The translations under genes and the position numbers were made by a program. From NCBI GenBank assembly GCA_949538735.1, contig CATGLK010000012.1, positions 1 through 63,644 of the forward strand: a DNA stretch of 63,644 bases, in the 5' to 3' direction. Every line of letters starts with the position of its first letter. The first letter of the stretch is position 1. This stretch comes from an uncultured Clostridia bacterium. GTDB lineage: Bacteria > Bacillota > Clostridia > TANB77 > CAG-508. The notes below the pieces were generated by a model. That model was not told the DNA's origin and ran no database searches. It saw nothing but the letters and a program-made list of their open reading frames with translations. Positions 7,715-17,224 of this stretch are shown in pieces.

Positions 7715-8188
7715 TTACATATCGTCATCTTCGTCACTATCTTCGCAACCATGACAACCATGGCAACTTCCATTACAGCCATCATGCTCAGGTTCATCAT
7801 CTACATTTCCTGTCCAGTCAAGCTCTATTATATTATTGCATTCTGGGCATTCCACTTCTGTTTTATTTTCATCCACATCAATAATAAATTCGCTTTCGCA
7901 ATATGGACAAACTATTTCAAAATCAAAACCTTCTTCTGCATATATGTCTTTTTCTATATTGTCTATTATGCCTTGCATTTTTGACATTTTTTCTTCTATT
8001 TCATTTTGTCTTTCTTCTAATTGTTCTATTTCTTCTTTTCTGTAATTTGCTATGTCATCTACTTTTTCTACGATTACATCTACAAAACTTGAAAGTCTTT
8101 TTTTGATGTATTCTAAATCTTCTTTATTTTTTATATTTTTTTCAATGTCATCTAAAAAACTTTTGTATTCGTTTTTTATACTTCCCAT
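7715..8188 (-). CDS. CD1247-type coiled-coil/zinc-ribbon protein
   Basis: A 157-residue protein. The N-terminal half is a coiled coil (YIKKRLSSFVDVIVEKVDDI, then EQLEERQNEIEEKM). It is followed by a zinc ribbon with VCPYCESEF and VECPECNN, and an acidic, Cys/His-rich tail (CNGSCHGCHGCEDSDEDDDM). Relatives annotated as CD1247-domain proteins are common next to efp in Clostridia, as here, where efp starts 16 bases upstream. The function is unknown; the zinc ribbon suggests a nucleic-acid- or protein-binding role. Confidence 0.7.
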   Translation of the reverse strand: MGSIKNEYKSFLDDIEKNIKNKEDLEYIKKRLSSFVDVIVEKVDDIANYRKEEIEQLEERQNEIEEKMSKMQGIIDNIEKDIYAEEGFDFEIVCPYCESEFIIDVDENKTEVECPECNNIIELDWTGNVDDEPEHDGCNGSCHGCHGCEDSDEDDDM

Positions 8189-8204
8189 TCGTCAATCACC
8201 TTTC

Positions 8205-8771
8205 TTAAACTCTTTCCATGTATTCGCATGTTCTTGTGTCTATTTTTAATATATCACCGATATTTACGAATAATGGTACTTGGATTTCTAAACCTGTTTC
8301 TAGTTTTGCTGGTTTTCCTGATGTTGTTGTTGTATTTCCACTAAATCCTGGTTCAGTGTATGTAACTTCTAATTCTACAAATGTAGGTGGTTCTACTGCA
8401 AATGTATTTCCTTTATATGATAATATTGTAACTTCCATATTTTCTTTTAAGTATTTTAAACAATCCCCTAATTGGTCTTTGTTTAGTGGCATTTGGTCAT
8501 ATGTTTCATTATCCATAAAGTAATATAAATCTCCATCATTATATAAGTATTGCATTACTTTCTTTTCGATTTCTGCTGCTGGATATTTGTCTGATGGATT
8601 GAATGTTTTTTCTAATGTTGCTCCAGTAATAACATTTTTTAATTTTGTTCTTACAAATGCTGACCCCTTTCCTGGTTTAACATGTTGAAATTCTACTATT
8701 CTATATACATTTCCCTCCATTTCAAATGTTGTTCCATTTCTAAAATCTCCTGCTGAGTATACTGATGCCAT
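8205..8771 (-). CDS. efp: Translation elongation factor P
   Basis: A 188-residue EF-P with the three expected domains. It begins [13 protein letters not shown], the domain I tip loop is [10 protein letters not shown] with the conserved Lys that enters the ribosomal P/E site, and the C-terminal OB domain ends near [20 protein letters not shown]. The start at 8771 is chosen over 8789 because it matches the family N-terminus and has a GGAG upstream. EF-P relieves stalling at proline runs. It is co-directional with the zinc-ribbon gene and probably in one transcript. Confidence 0.96.
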   Translation of the reverse strand: MASVYSAGDFRNGTTFEMEGNVYRIVEFQHVKPGKGSAFVRTKLKNVITGATLEKTFNPSDKYPAAEIEKKVMQYLYNDGDLYYFMDNETYDQMPLNKDQLGDCLKYLKENMEVTILSYKGNTFAVEPPTFVELEVTYTEPGFSGNTTTTSGKPAKLETGLEIQVPLFVNIGDILKIDTRTCEYMERV

Positions 8772-8878
8772 ATTTATTTCTCCTTTCAATTTTTATCTCT
8801 TTTTATTATTAACTTTAACTATTTTACTACATATTTCCAGAAAAATCAAGTATTATAAATCTATATCTTTACTTAAAA

Positions 8879-9044
8879 GTGAAGTTATATATTTAAAAAT
8901 TTAAACTCTGCGCAGTTTGGTAAGATACATATTAATACAGATAAGCTAGATTAACTTATAAAAATTATGAAAATATAGCAAAGTAATTTATATGATAAGT
9001 CTTACCAGTAAAGAGCTTAAATTTTTAAATCATATAACTTCACT
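8879..9044. repeat. MITE-like element with about 45-bp imperfect inverted ends
   Basis: The left arm starts AGTGAAGTTATATATTTAAA at 8879 and runs through GGTAAGA near 8925. The right arm (about 9000-9044) is its near inverse complement, ending TATAACTTCACT. A CTGCGCAG palindrome lies in the left arm. A further direct copy of the end sequence ATATAACTTCACTATAAAT follows at about 9067-9086. There is no ORF inside. It fills most of the 331-bp gap between efp and the peptidase gene, and may be a miniature inverted-repeat element or a long RNA hairpin. Confidence 0.5.
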
Positions 9045-9102
9045 ATAAATTCTTAAATTTTAAAATATATAACTTCACTATAAATGTTTAATATATATTT
9101 TT

Positions 9103-10161
9103 TTATATTATAATATAATTTTTCTCAGATTTAGTCAAACTTATACAACCAAATTTTGTAATTTGAACCGTATCCTCAATACGAACCCCAAACTTACCAG
9201 GAATATAAATCCCCGGTTCGTCAGTAACCACCATATTCTCTCTAAGTTGAGCATCAGAGCGATAACTAACATAAGGAGCCTCATGAATTTCCATACCAAG
9301 GCCATGACCCAAACTATGAATTAAGCTATGACCATTCAACTTAAAATCATTTTCAACCATTTTAGTTAGCAACCTAGTACTTGAGCCATCCTTCATCTCA
9401 TCCAAAGTTTGAACTTGATTTTTCAAAACCAAATCATAAACAGGTTTTATCATCTCTGGCACACTACCAACAAAAAAAGTTCTTGTCATATCTGAACAAT
9501 ATCCATTTACCTTACAGCCCATATCTATTGTTATAATATCCTGCTCTTGTATTTTTCTATCAGTTGGCACTGCGTGTGGTTTTGATGTATTTTCTCCTGA
9601 TGCAACAATTGTATCAAATGCTAAGCCGTCTGTTCTTCTTTTAAAATATTCTTCTATTTCTTCTGCAATTTGTTTTTCTGTCATTCCTGGTCTTATATAT
9701 GACAAAATATAGCTAAAGCAATCGTCTGTTATCTCACAAGCTTTCTGTATATTGCTTATCTCTTCTTTGTCTTTTATCATTCTCTGCTTTTCTATTATAT
9801 GCTCTGTTTCTACCAAATTATTAATTTTGTATTTTCTTATCAATTCCTTATATCCTGCATATGTTACATAGTTTTCTTCAAATCCAACATTTTCACAAAA
9901 CATAAAGAAATTTTCGTAATCATCTTTTGAAACACTATTTATATCATTTACAATTATTTCGTCATAAAGTGTTAATGTGCTATGCACATGCTCTATATAT
10001 CTTCCGTCTGTTATATATATATTCTCTTTTCTAGTAAGCAGCAAAACTCCTTCTGCTTCAATATTTGTTAGGTATTTAATATTTACTGGGTTTGAAATTA
10101 TTAATCCTTGCAAGTCTAAGCTTGACATTGTGTTCCTTAGCCATTGTAATTTGGGATTCAT
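9103..10161 (-). CDS. M24 aminopeptidase P / Xaa-Pro dipeptidase
   Basis: A 352-residue creatinase-fold peptidase that removes N-terminal residues preceding proline. The N-terminal domain (MNPKLQWLRNTMSSLDLQG) is followed by the pita-bread domain. All five metal ligands are visible: the two Asp in DMGCKVNGYCSDMTR, His in GHGLGMEIHEAPY, Glu in TDEPGIYIPG and Glu in GVRIEDTV. In Bacillota this gene typically sits beside efp, as here. The catalytic centre looks intact. Confidence 0.93.
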   Translation of the reverse strand: MNPKLQWLRNTMSSLDLQGLIISNPVNIKYLTNIEAEGVLLLTRKENIYITDGRYIEHVHSTLTLYDEIIVNDINSVSKDDYENFFMFCENVGFEENYVTYAGYKELIRKYKINNLVETEHIIEKQRMIKDKEEISNIQKACEITDDCFSYILSYIRPGMTEKQIAEEIEEYFKRRTDGLAFDTIVASGENTSKPHAVPTDRKIQEQDIITIDMGCKVNGYCSDMTRTFFVGSVPEMIKPVYDLVLKNQVQTLDEMKDGSSTRLLTKMVENDFKLNGHSLIHSLGHGLGMEIHEAPYVSYRSDAQLRENMVVTDEPGIYIPGKFGVRIEDTVQITKFGCISLTKSEKNYIII

Positions 10162-10197
10162 TTAAACCATCCTCTCAATTTTTATTTATTCCATATT

Positions 10198-10950
10198 TTA
10201 AGCTTTGTACAATCCTAATGTAAATATTTGCATTAGGATTAGTTTTATTTGTTCAAAAGGCACATACATACTGATAAATGTTGCAATTACTATAAATGGT
10301 CCAAAAGGTATGTATTCATCTGTTTTCTTTATTTTTGATATTAATAAAAATATGCTAAGTATTGCACCTATTAAGAATGATACTAATGTGATTATTATGA
10401 TATTTTGAAGTCCAAAGAATAATCCTAATGCTCCCATTAACTTAACATCACCAAATCCCATAGCTTCTTTTCCGTAAAATATTCCGCCAACTAGCGTTAT
10501 TAATAAGAATATTCCGCCACCTGCTAGCATTCCAAGTAACATATTAATTGTTATTGCTACATTTGATAATCCATATAAAAATGCAAAAACTATTCCTACT
10601 TCAAATATTGTTAAATTAAGTCTATTTGGTATGATTTGTAGTTTATAGTCTATTACAAATGCTGATAATAGCATTGGTGTTAAAATTAAATATTTTATTA
10701 AGTCTAAATTTCCTACTATTGTATTATGTATTCCAAATTTATATACTAATGTGACATATATAACTGCTGTTATTAGCATTAAAATATAATTTGGTTTAAA
10801 ACTCATTTTTCTTTCTGTAAAAAATTCTTTTGAAAATACTTTCTTGTAATCTGGTAGCCTTACATTTAGCCAAGCTACAAACTCTCCCATAAATAGTCCA
10901 ACTATTGCCGCTACTACATAGTATGCAATATGCACATCATTAAAATACAT
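10198..10950 (-). CDS. Type 4 prepilin peptidase (A24), Cys-less N-terminus
   Basis: A 250-residue polytopic membrane aspartic protease. The first catalytic Asp lies in LLSAFVIDYKLQIIPN and the second in the signature GFGDVKLMGALGLFFG, with about eight membrane segments. It lacks the paired CxxC motifs of classical PilD methylating enzymes. It would cleave the class III signals of the pilin-like proteins at 11575-13068, 33708-35171, 36707-38609 and 38899-40799. No pilus ATPase or platform gene is in the window. Confidence 0.92.
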   Translation of the reverse strand: MYFNDVHIAYYVVAAIVGLFMGEFVAWLNVRLPDYKKVFSKEFFTERKMSFKPNYILMLITAVIYVTLVYKFGIHNTIVGNLDLIKYLILTPMLLSAFVIDYKLQIIPNRLNLTIFEVGIVFAFLYGLSNVAITINMLLGMLAGGGIFLLITLVGGIFYGKEAMGFGDVKLMGALGLFFGLQNIIIITLVSFLIGAILSIFLLISKIKKTDEYIPFGPFIVIATFISMYVPFEQIKLILMQIFTLGLYKA

Positions 10951-10974
10951 CTCTTATTTCTCCTTTTTTCTACT

Positions 10975-11027
10975 GTGTCCATTGGGGACGTTTCCTTTTG
11001 GACATTTTGTCCATTTTGGGACACATC
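10975..11027. repeat. REP-like repeat, 'GGACA' variant
   Basis: A palindromic copy with TGTCC, ATTGGGGACGTTTCC, TTTTGGACA and ATGTCC-type arms, ending GGGACACAT. It lies in the gap between yqeG and the prepilin peptidase gene. Confidence 0.75.
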
Positions 11028-11035
11028 TTTGCTTT

Positions 11036-11521
11036 TTATTTAGTCAGCTTCCTTTTTATTAGATTTTCTATTGGTCTCTTCCATGCTGTGTACCAATAAT
11101 CCTTTTCTTTTATTGGGTCTACCAGTATTGTAAACATTTTGCTTCTATTTCCACCAATAACATCTGTGAATATTTGGTCTCCCACTACTCCTATGTTTTC
11201 AGGGTTCTCTTTTAATTGTTTTTGTACTTTTTTAAATCCTGATTTTAGTGGTTTTTTTGCAAAGTTTGAATATGGTATTCCTAGTTTTTTTGATACTTTT
11301 TCTACTTTTTCTTTATTATTTGAGTTTGACAATATGTATAGTTTAGTTCCTTGTCCTTGTAGATTTTTTGCCCACATTTCAACATCTTTTGATAGATTTT
11401 GGTCATAGTCTATTAATGTGTTGTCAACATCTAATATCAATGCTTTTATGTTGTTTTTTTGCAAAAATTCTATTGTTATGTCTTCTACTTTTTCTAAGTA
11501 TGCACTTGGTTTTATAAACAT
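11036..11521 (-). CDS. yqeG: YqeG family HAD IIIA phosphatase
   Basis: A 161-residue HAD-superfamily protein. Motif I is ALILDVDNTLIDY, motif II YILSNSNN, the conserved Lys is in KKPLKSGF, and motif III is VVGDQIFTDVIGG. YqeG homologues are conserved in Bacillota and belong to the mitochondrial PGP phosphatase-like group. The gene is placed directly downstream of the pilin-like gene in the same direction. The physiological substrate is not settled by the sequence. Confidence 0.9.
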   Translation of the reverse strand: MFIKPSAYLEKVEDITIEFLQKNNIKALILDVDNTLIDYDQNLSKDVEMWAKNLQGQGTKLYILSNSNNKEKVEKVSKKLGIPYSNFAKKPLKSGFKKVQKQLKENPENIGVVGDQIFTDVIGGNRSKMFTILVDPIKEKDYWYTAWKRPIENLIKRKLTK

Positions 11522-11574
11522 TTCTTCCTCCGTTTTGCCAATTTGTCAAAATGGGAATATTCCCTTAATTGACA

Positions 11575-13068
11575 TTATATTTCTAAAATGTATGGTTCTT
11601 CACTTGTTCCTTTTCCGCCTGATACTTTTACTTCTGGTTTTAATGTAGATACTGTACGAATTCCCCAAGAATAGCTACGTGTGCTCATCGAAGCACTTGA
11701 TACGACATAGCATATATTTCTATCATTTATTTCTCCTGTGTTCTCCCATATATTGTATACAATAAAGTATATTGCTGTTGTAGTTTTTTCTGGTTCCTGA
11801 ACCCATACTCCACGTGATGCTAACCAGTAAGTTTGATTATTTTCTGCTTTTGATATTTCTAGCTTTTTCATCTGCTGATAATCTATTTCTCTATTAGTAT
11901 CTTCGTCTTTTAATGTCCCATTATAATTACTCATATGTGGATATTTGCTTGGCGCCACATACATATTAGTATTTTCTGAATATGGATTATCTGGAACACT
12001 TCCTACACATCTTATACTACTTTCATACTTTGTATTTAAATATTTCTGTGCTTCATCATTCAATTTTTTTATTGCATTATTGTATGAGTTTTTTGTGGTA
12101 GTAGATACTGCGCTGTTATATGCCAAACTATTTGCAGCTGCTCCTGTTCCATTCCCTATTTCTACTTTTGCTGTTGTAGGATTTGGTGTTATAATTTGTA
12201 TTCCGTAATTTTTGCCATTTACTGTGTTATAATTTTTGTCATATAATACAATATTTTTATCTGTTTTATCTATATATTTCACATAGTCTCCTGCTTTAAC
12301 TTTTGTACTTGCCAATGTTGTAACTTTAGCAGATACTTCATCTGATTCTATATTTCCATTTACTAGTTTTATTTTATATTCTCCTATTTCATATAATGAA
12401 AAATATTCTTGGCGTCCAACTCTCCAATCATTTGTATTTGCTTTTTTGTAGTAAACATCCCATTTTTCTATATTGCCTTCATATTGAACATTTAATATAT
12501 TCACTTCCCAAGATTGCCCAGCAACTGTTTCTTTTATTCCCACGTTAAATGTTGGTTTGTTGCTGCTTTCTTGCCCTTTATATTCTACATTATATAGGTT
12601 ATTTGGCAATTGCTCTAAAACATATACCTTTTCGTTTTCATATCTTACGCCTTCTAAACTTATTACTTTTCTCTTTTCTAAATTTATAAATACTGATTGT
12701 TTTACACCTTCTATATGCAAGTTATTTACTAATTGTTCTTCTGTAAAGAATTTATAACCTGCTATACTTGCTGTATCATCACTATATCCATAATCTTTGA
12801 CTATTTTTAGTCTTTCTATTAATTCATTATAATGAGCTGACCCTGTTTGTATGCTTTCTCCTTCTGTTTCGTCAAAGCTTTGCTTTTGGCTTCTTATCTT
12901 ATCTACATTTGTTTGTAGTATTTTTAATTCTGTTGTAAATGCTGTTACATTTGATGATTTTACTACTTCAATTCCTGAATATGTTGCTACTGATGCTAAT
13001 ATAATTAATACTATTATTGTTATTACGAGTGATATTAATGTTATTCCTGATGTTCTTGTATTTTTCAT
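11575..13068 (-). CDS. Prepilin-type surface protein
   Basis: A 497-residue protein with a class III (pilin-like) signal: a basic MKNTRTSG ending in the processing Gly, then ITLISLVITIIVLIILASVA as the hydrophobic helix. The exported part has KTDKNIVLYDKNYNTVNGK-type and YWLASRGVWV segments, resembling extracellular domains often fused to such signals in gut Clostridia. It is much longer than a major pilin, so it may be a minor pilin or a surface-anchored adhesin. It lacks the LAGVxIATLTG segment of the other three pilin-like proteins here. Binding partner unknown. Confidence 0.75.
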   Translation of the reverse strand: MKNTRTSGITLISLVITIIVLIILASVATYSGIEVVKSSNVTAFTTELKILQTNVDKIRSQKQSFDETEGESIQTGSAHYNELIERLKIVKDYGYSDDTASIAGYKFFTEEQLVNNLHIEGVKQSVFINLEKRKVISLEGVRYENEKVYVLEQLPNNLYNVEYKGQESSNKPTFNVGIKETVAGQSWEVNILNVQYEGNIEKWDVYYKKANTNDWRVGRQEYFSLYEIGEYKIKLVNGNIESDEVSAKVTTLASTKVKAGDYVKYIDKTDKNIVLYDKNYNTVNGKNYGIQIITPNPTTAKVEIGNGTGAAANSLAYNSAVSTTTKNSYNNAIKKLNDEAQKYLNTKYESSIRCVGSVPDNPYSENTNMYVAPSKYPHMSNYNGTLKDEDTNREIDYQQMKKLEISKAENNQTYWLASRGVWVQEPEKTTTAIYFIVYNIWENTGEINDRNICYVVSSASMSTRSYSWGIRTVSTLKPEVKVSGGKGTSEEPYILEI

Positions 13069-13216
13069 TTTATACCCACCTTTTATCTCTTTTGTTCTAC
13101 GTCAGATTTTATTTTGACATTTTTATTATACTATAAATTAAAAAAAAAGCAAGAATTTTCATTTAATTTATAAGTTACTATTCAAACAATTTAATTAAAT
13201 GCTCTTGCTCAATATT

Positions 13217-13909
13217 TTATTTACAAAATCTGTGTTTTCCAATCGTCACAGTCATAGGTCTTGACCATATCCACTTATTCGTTGCAGTAGCTGGATTAAA
13301 ATAGTATATAGCCCCATATGTTGGGTCCCAACCATTAAGTGCATCTTGTGCCGCTTTTTTAGCAGTACTATTTGGTGTCAAGTTTATTTGCCCGTCTGAT
13401 ACAACATCAAATGCACCTTTTTGATAAATTACACCTGATATTGAATTTGGAAATGAACTACTTCTTACCCTATTCATTACAACAGCTCCAACTGCTACTT
13501 GACCAGTATACGACTCTCCTCTTGCTTCTCCATAAATCAGCCTTGCAAGTAAATTCACATTGCTCGAATTGCTACTAGAACCACTTGAAGATGAGCCACT
13601 TGAACTGAAAATTCCCATTGCCTTTAATGTTGCTGGTCCTGCTATTCCGTCTTGTGTTAATCCATTTTTTCGTTGAAAATATTTTACCGCATTTAGTGTT
13701 TGCGTTCCATAAATTCCATCCACATTTCCGTTGTAGTATCCCCAACGTTTTAATTTTGTTTGTATTTGCCTTACTTCATCTCCTCTTGAGCCATATTTTG
13801 ATAATGCTTCTACTGAGCTGTTTTCTGATACTGCTATAAATGTTAGCATTCCTATTCCTATTAAACTAATTACGAAAATTATAATTAGTCTTTTTTTGTT
13901 TTTTAACAT
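13217..13909 (-). CDS. sleB: Spore cortex-lytic enzyme SleB type
   Basis: A 230-residue protein with an N-terminal signal/anchor (KRLIIIFVISLIGIGMLTFI). A peptidoglycan-binding domain follows (RGDEVRQIQTKLKRWGYYNG, then GIYGTQTLNAVKYFQRKNG), then a Ser-rich linker. The catalytic domain has the family motif LIYGEARGESYTGQVAVGAV, where the first Glu is catalytic. SleB is a lytic transglycosylase acting on muramic-lactam cortex during germination, so it marks the organism as a spore former. The ATG at 13909 is preferred, with AGGTG ahead of it. Confidence 0.93.
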   Translation of the reverse strand: MLKNKKRLIIIFVISLIGIGMLTFIAVSENSSVEALSKYGSRGDEVRQIQTKLKRWGYYNGNVDGIYGTQTLNAVKYFQRKNGLTQDGIAGPATLKAMGIFSSSGSSSSGSSSNSSNVNLLARLIYGEARGESYTGQVAVGAVVMNRVRSSSFPNSISGVIYQKGAFDVVSDGQINLTPNSTAKKAAQDALNGWDPTYGAIYYFNPATATNKWIWSRPMTVTIGKHRFCK

Positions 13910-13993
13910 AAAAATCACCTAATAATAAAAATTTTCTTTTTCCTATTTTTATCATTTTAGTGATTTTTTATACATCTTATTTTTCTTTCGATT

Positions 13994-14044
13994 GGGAGCG
14001 GTTCTTTTGGGCCTCAAAACTTTTTTGGCCTGTCCCAAAAAGTT
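13994..14044. repeat. REP-like repeat, 'GGCC' variant
   Basis: The sequence has TTGGGAGCGGTTCTTTTGGGC and an inverted AACTTTTTTGG / CCAAAAAGTTTT pair. A half copy of the same variant is at 29262-29283. It ends at the stop codon of holA. Confidence 0.55.
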
Positions 14045-15070
14045 TTAAGAACAATATCTACACAAAATTGCTTCCAATCCAACTTGTAAATCAATTAATC
14101 CATTTTTATAATTAAAATCTAAATCTCGTAAACTTTGTAAAATTCCGCTAAGTTCACTTTCCTTAAAATACTTAGCTTGTGTCTTATATTTATTTACTAA
14201 GAAAGTTTGATTAGGTTTTAAATTCAAGCTACTAATAACATCTTTATTGTATTTCACTGACAATTTTGTAAAATATAATTTTTTAAAATGATTATACAAA
14301 GTTATTAATATTTTTTGTATTGGTTCTTTTGCAAATATCAAATTTTGCAAAACTTCTAATGCTTTTGCAATTTCTTTTTTTCCAAGTGTGCCTGTTAAGT
14401 CAAATATTACACTTTCTAGCTTTTTTATAGTTAATTTATCAATATCTTCTCTTTTTATTGTTCCGTTTGTGCCTGCATATTCAATTAGTTTTCTGATTTC
14501 GTTTATTATGTCTTGCATATTTGTTCCGCAACATTCTATAAAATATCTTAAAGTTGCGTTGTCTATTTGTACTTTATATCCATTACAGATTGCCTTTATT
14601 CTTGCTTCTATTTGTATTGGTTTTTGAAATTCAAATTGACATACTGTTCCCAGTTTTTCTATTGTTGTATACAGTTCTTGTTTTTTGTCTGCTTCCTCTT
14701 CTACAAATACTAAAACTGTACTTTCATTTATAATTTTGATGTTTTCTTGAATGTAATTATTGATTTTTTCTTTTAGTTTTACTGTTTCTGCGTTTTTTCT
14801 TTTCCCTTCTTTTTTTAGTATTCCAGTATTACGAGCTATTATTAATTTTTTTTCGTATCCAAATGCAGGGGTTTCAATATTTGCTATCAGTTCACTTATA
14901 TTGCTTTCATCTATTAATATGTAGTTTATTCCTTTTATTGTTTCTCCAAATAGTGATTTTATTTTTTTTAGTGTTGTTTCTAATAGAAATAATTCTTCTC
15001 CATATAGTAGATATAAACTTTTTAGATTTTGATTTTTTAGTTCTTTTTCTAAGTTTTCTATTGTTACCAT
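14045..15070 (-). CDS. holA: DNA polymerase III delta subunit
   Basis: A 341-residue clamp-loader subunit. The N-terminal AAA-like domain starts LKSLYLLYGEELFLLETTLKKI, a YEKKLIIARN strand follows, and the C-terminal collar domain includes the ILITLYNHFKKLYF helix typical of HolA. Delta opens the beta sliding clamp within the loader complex. There are no neighbours of the same pathway. Confidence 0.93.
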   Translation of the reverse strand: MVTIENLEKELKNQNLKSLYLLYGEELFLLETTLKKIKSLFGETIKGINYILIDESNISELIANIETPAFGYEKKLIIARNTGILKKEGKRKNAETVKLKEKINNYIQENIKIINESTVLVFVEEEADKKQELYTTIEKLGTVCQFEFQKPIQIEARIKAICNGYKVQIDNATLRYFIECCGTNMQDIINEIRKLIEYAGTNGTIKREDIDKLTIKKLESVIFDLTGTLGKKEIAKALEVLQNLIFAKEPIQKILITLYNHFKKLYFTKLSVKYNKDVISSLNLKPNQTFLVNKYKTQAKYFKESELSGILQSLRDLDFNYKNGLIDLQVGLEAILCRYCS

Positions 15071-15200
15071 TTTTCGCCCCCATATTTTTCATTTAAGCGT
15101 CCAGATTTTCCAGACGCTTGTTTCCTTTGAGATTTTCTCATTACATTCGAAAATTCAAATCGGCATAAGAAAAGGTAGCAAACTCACTTTTCTTATTTTT

Positions 15201-17208
15201 CTATTTTTTTAAGATAATTCTTATAATTTCTGATATACTCCAAGCTTGTGCTATTGTGCCCTTTGGTAGTTGCTCTCCCTCAGAGTCATACAATTCTGCA
15301 ACACTTCCTATACAGCCTCTTTGGTCAATTTCTTTTTCAAATATTTTTTTAGTGTTTTGTATGAATTTTTCTAGTTTCTTTTCTAATTCTTGTTTTTCTT
15401 TTTTGTTTTTTGTTTCTTTTATGATATTTTTTAAACTGTTGTAATATAGCCCCAATAGCCAAGTCCAAGTAATTCCTTGGTGGTAACTAGAATCTCTTTT
15501 TTCTCCGTCGCCTTCATATATTGCAACATATTTTTCTTCATCACTTGCTAATGTTTTTAAACCATAATCATTTAATAGTTTACTTTCTACTACTTCTATT
15601 ATGTTTTTTGCTACTTCTGATGTTGGTTTTACTACTGGATATGTCAAGCTTAATGCAAATAATTGATTTGGTCTTACTTTGCTGTCTCCCAAAACGTCTT
15701 CTAGACATTTTGTATATTCATTATAAAATTTATCATTAAATTCTGTTTTGCATCTTTGTGCTAGCTCTTCATATTTCTTTGTATTACTAGACTTTCCAAA
15801 TTTCTTACTTAATTTTGCCATAATCATATTTGCGTTATACCACAAACTGTTTACTTCTACAACTTTGCCATTTCTAGGTGTTATTGCTACTCCATTATAT
15901 TTAGCGTCCATCCAAGTATTTTGTGTTTCATCTGTTCCTGAAACTATTAATCCGTCAACGTCTAGATATATATTATTGTTATCAACATCAACTCCGTTTA
16001 ACATAATTTTCAATTACATCTTCCATTGTTTTATACATTTGTGTTTTTACAAATTCATAATCTCCTGTGTAGTCGATGTATTTTTGAACTTGTTCAAATA
16101 ATAATAATGACGCGTCTACACTGTTATAAAGTGGTCTGTTGTCATATCCAGAATAACCATTTGGAACTAGTCCGTATTTTACGTCTCTTATCATTGTTTT
16201 TAGGACTTCTTTTGCTATTTCAAATCTTTTTGTTACTAATAATAGTCCTTCAAAAGCAATTAAGCTATCTCTTCCCCAGTCTAGAAACCATGGATATCCT
16301 GCAATTATTGTATGTAATGAAAAGTTTGGGCGATATGCTATAAAGTTGTCTGATGCTATTAATAATTTTTTTATTAATTTCTCATCTTTTTTGTCGATTA
16401 ATTCTGAATTGTCAAAAATTTCTTGCATTCTTTTTGTTTCTTTTTCAATTAAGTCTTTTACATCTATTTCTTCGATGTTTGCTTCTAATGAACATACAAA
16501 TGATATCTCTTTTTCTGTTTTTGCAGGTATTTCTACTTCATATACTCCAGGAACTACGTGGTTTTCTTCTGCTGAAAATCCACGTTTTTCTTCTTCTATA
16601 TAAAACATATTTCTAAAAGTATCATTTTGATGTTCTATGTAATTTCCTTCTGATATGTGCATATATATTGGTGTTTGAGAATTTCTATCTACTACAAGTT
16701 TTACTTTTCCTTTATAAATTTCTTGTCTTAATTCAAATTCATGGTTTTCATTTACTGTATGGAAATCTCTAAAATTTACAATTGGAGCTAAAGTTAATTT
16801 TGCTTTTGCTCCACCTGTTTTTACTTTGTAGTATACTCCCACAGTATTTTTTCCATAATCCATACAAATTGTTTTGGTTATTTGCGTTGTTCCTATTTTA
16901 TATTTAAATGTTGGTACAATTTCTTTTTCAAATTCTTGTTGATATTCAAATCCTTTTGATATATATTCTTTTCCAACATTTGTATATAAATCGTATTTTC
17001 TTCCTCTAATTTCAACACTTTCATCTATTTTTGATAATATCAAAAATCTTCTTGCTGGTGGTGTTAGTGGTGCAACTAGTAGACCACTATATTTTCTTAC
17101 ATTTGCTCCTATTATAGTTGATGAACTATATCCACCTATTCCATTTGTAATTAACCATTCTTTGTTTAATCCATTTTCTAAATTTAATGTTTCTTTTGTA
17201 AATTTCAT
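15201..17208 (-). CDS. Glycogen debranching enzyme (amylo-1,6-glucosidase), one CGG (+1)
   Basis: A 668-residue protein when the C at 15996 is skipped (in-frame CGG 15996-15994). The N-terminal domain starts WLITNGIGGYSSSTI and has the SGLLVAPLTPP segment. The catalytic (alpha/alpha)6 barrel has GYPWFLDWGRDSLIAFEGL with the catalytic acid region, YNSVDASLLL, YHQGITWTWLLG and the C-terminal GCIGSVAELYDSEG, IAQAWSISEIIR. The join ENYVK-GVDVDNNN restores the conserved barrel segment. Read in zero frame, the first half stops two codons after the CGG and loses most catalytic residues. It would remove branches from glycogen-like glucans. Its stop lies 16 bases beyond the yvcK direction boundary, so both may share a transcript. 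Confidence 0.85.
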
Positions 17209-17224
17209 ATTTTTTCCAACCTTT

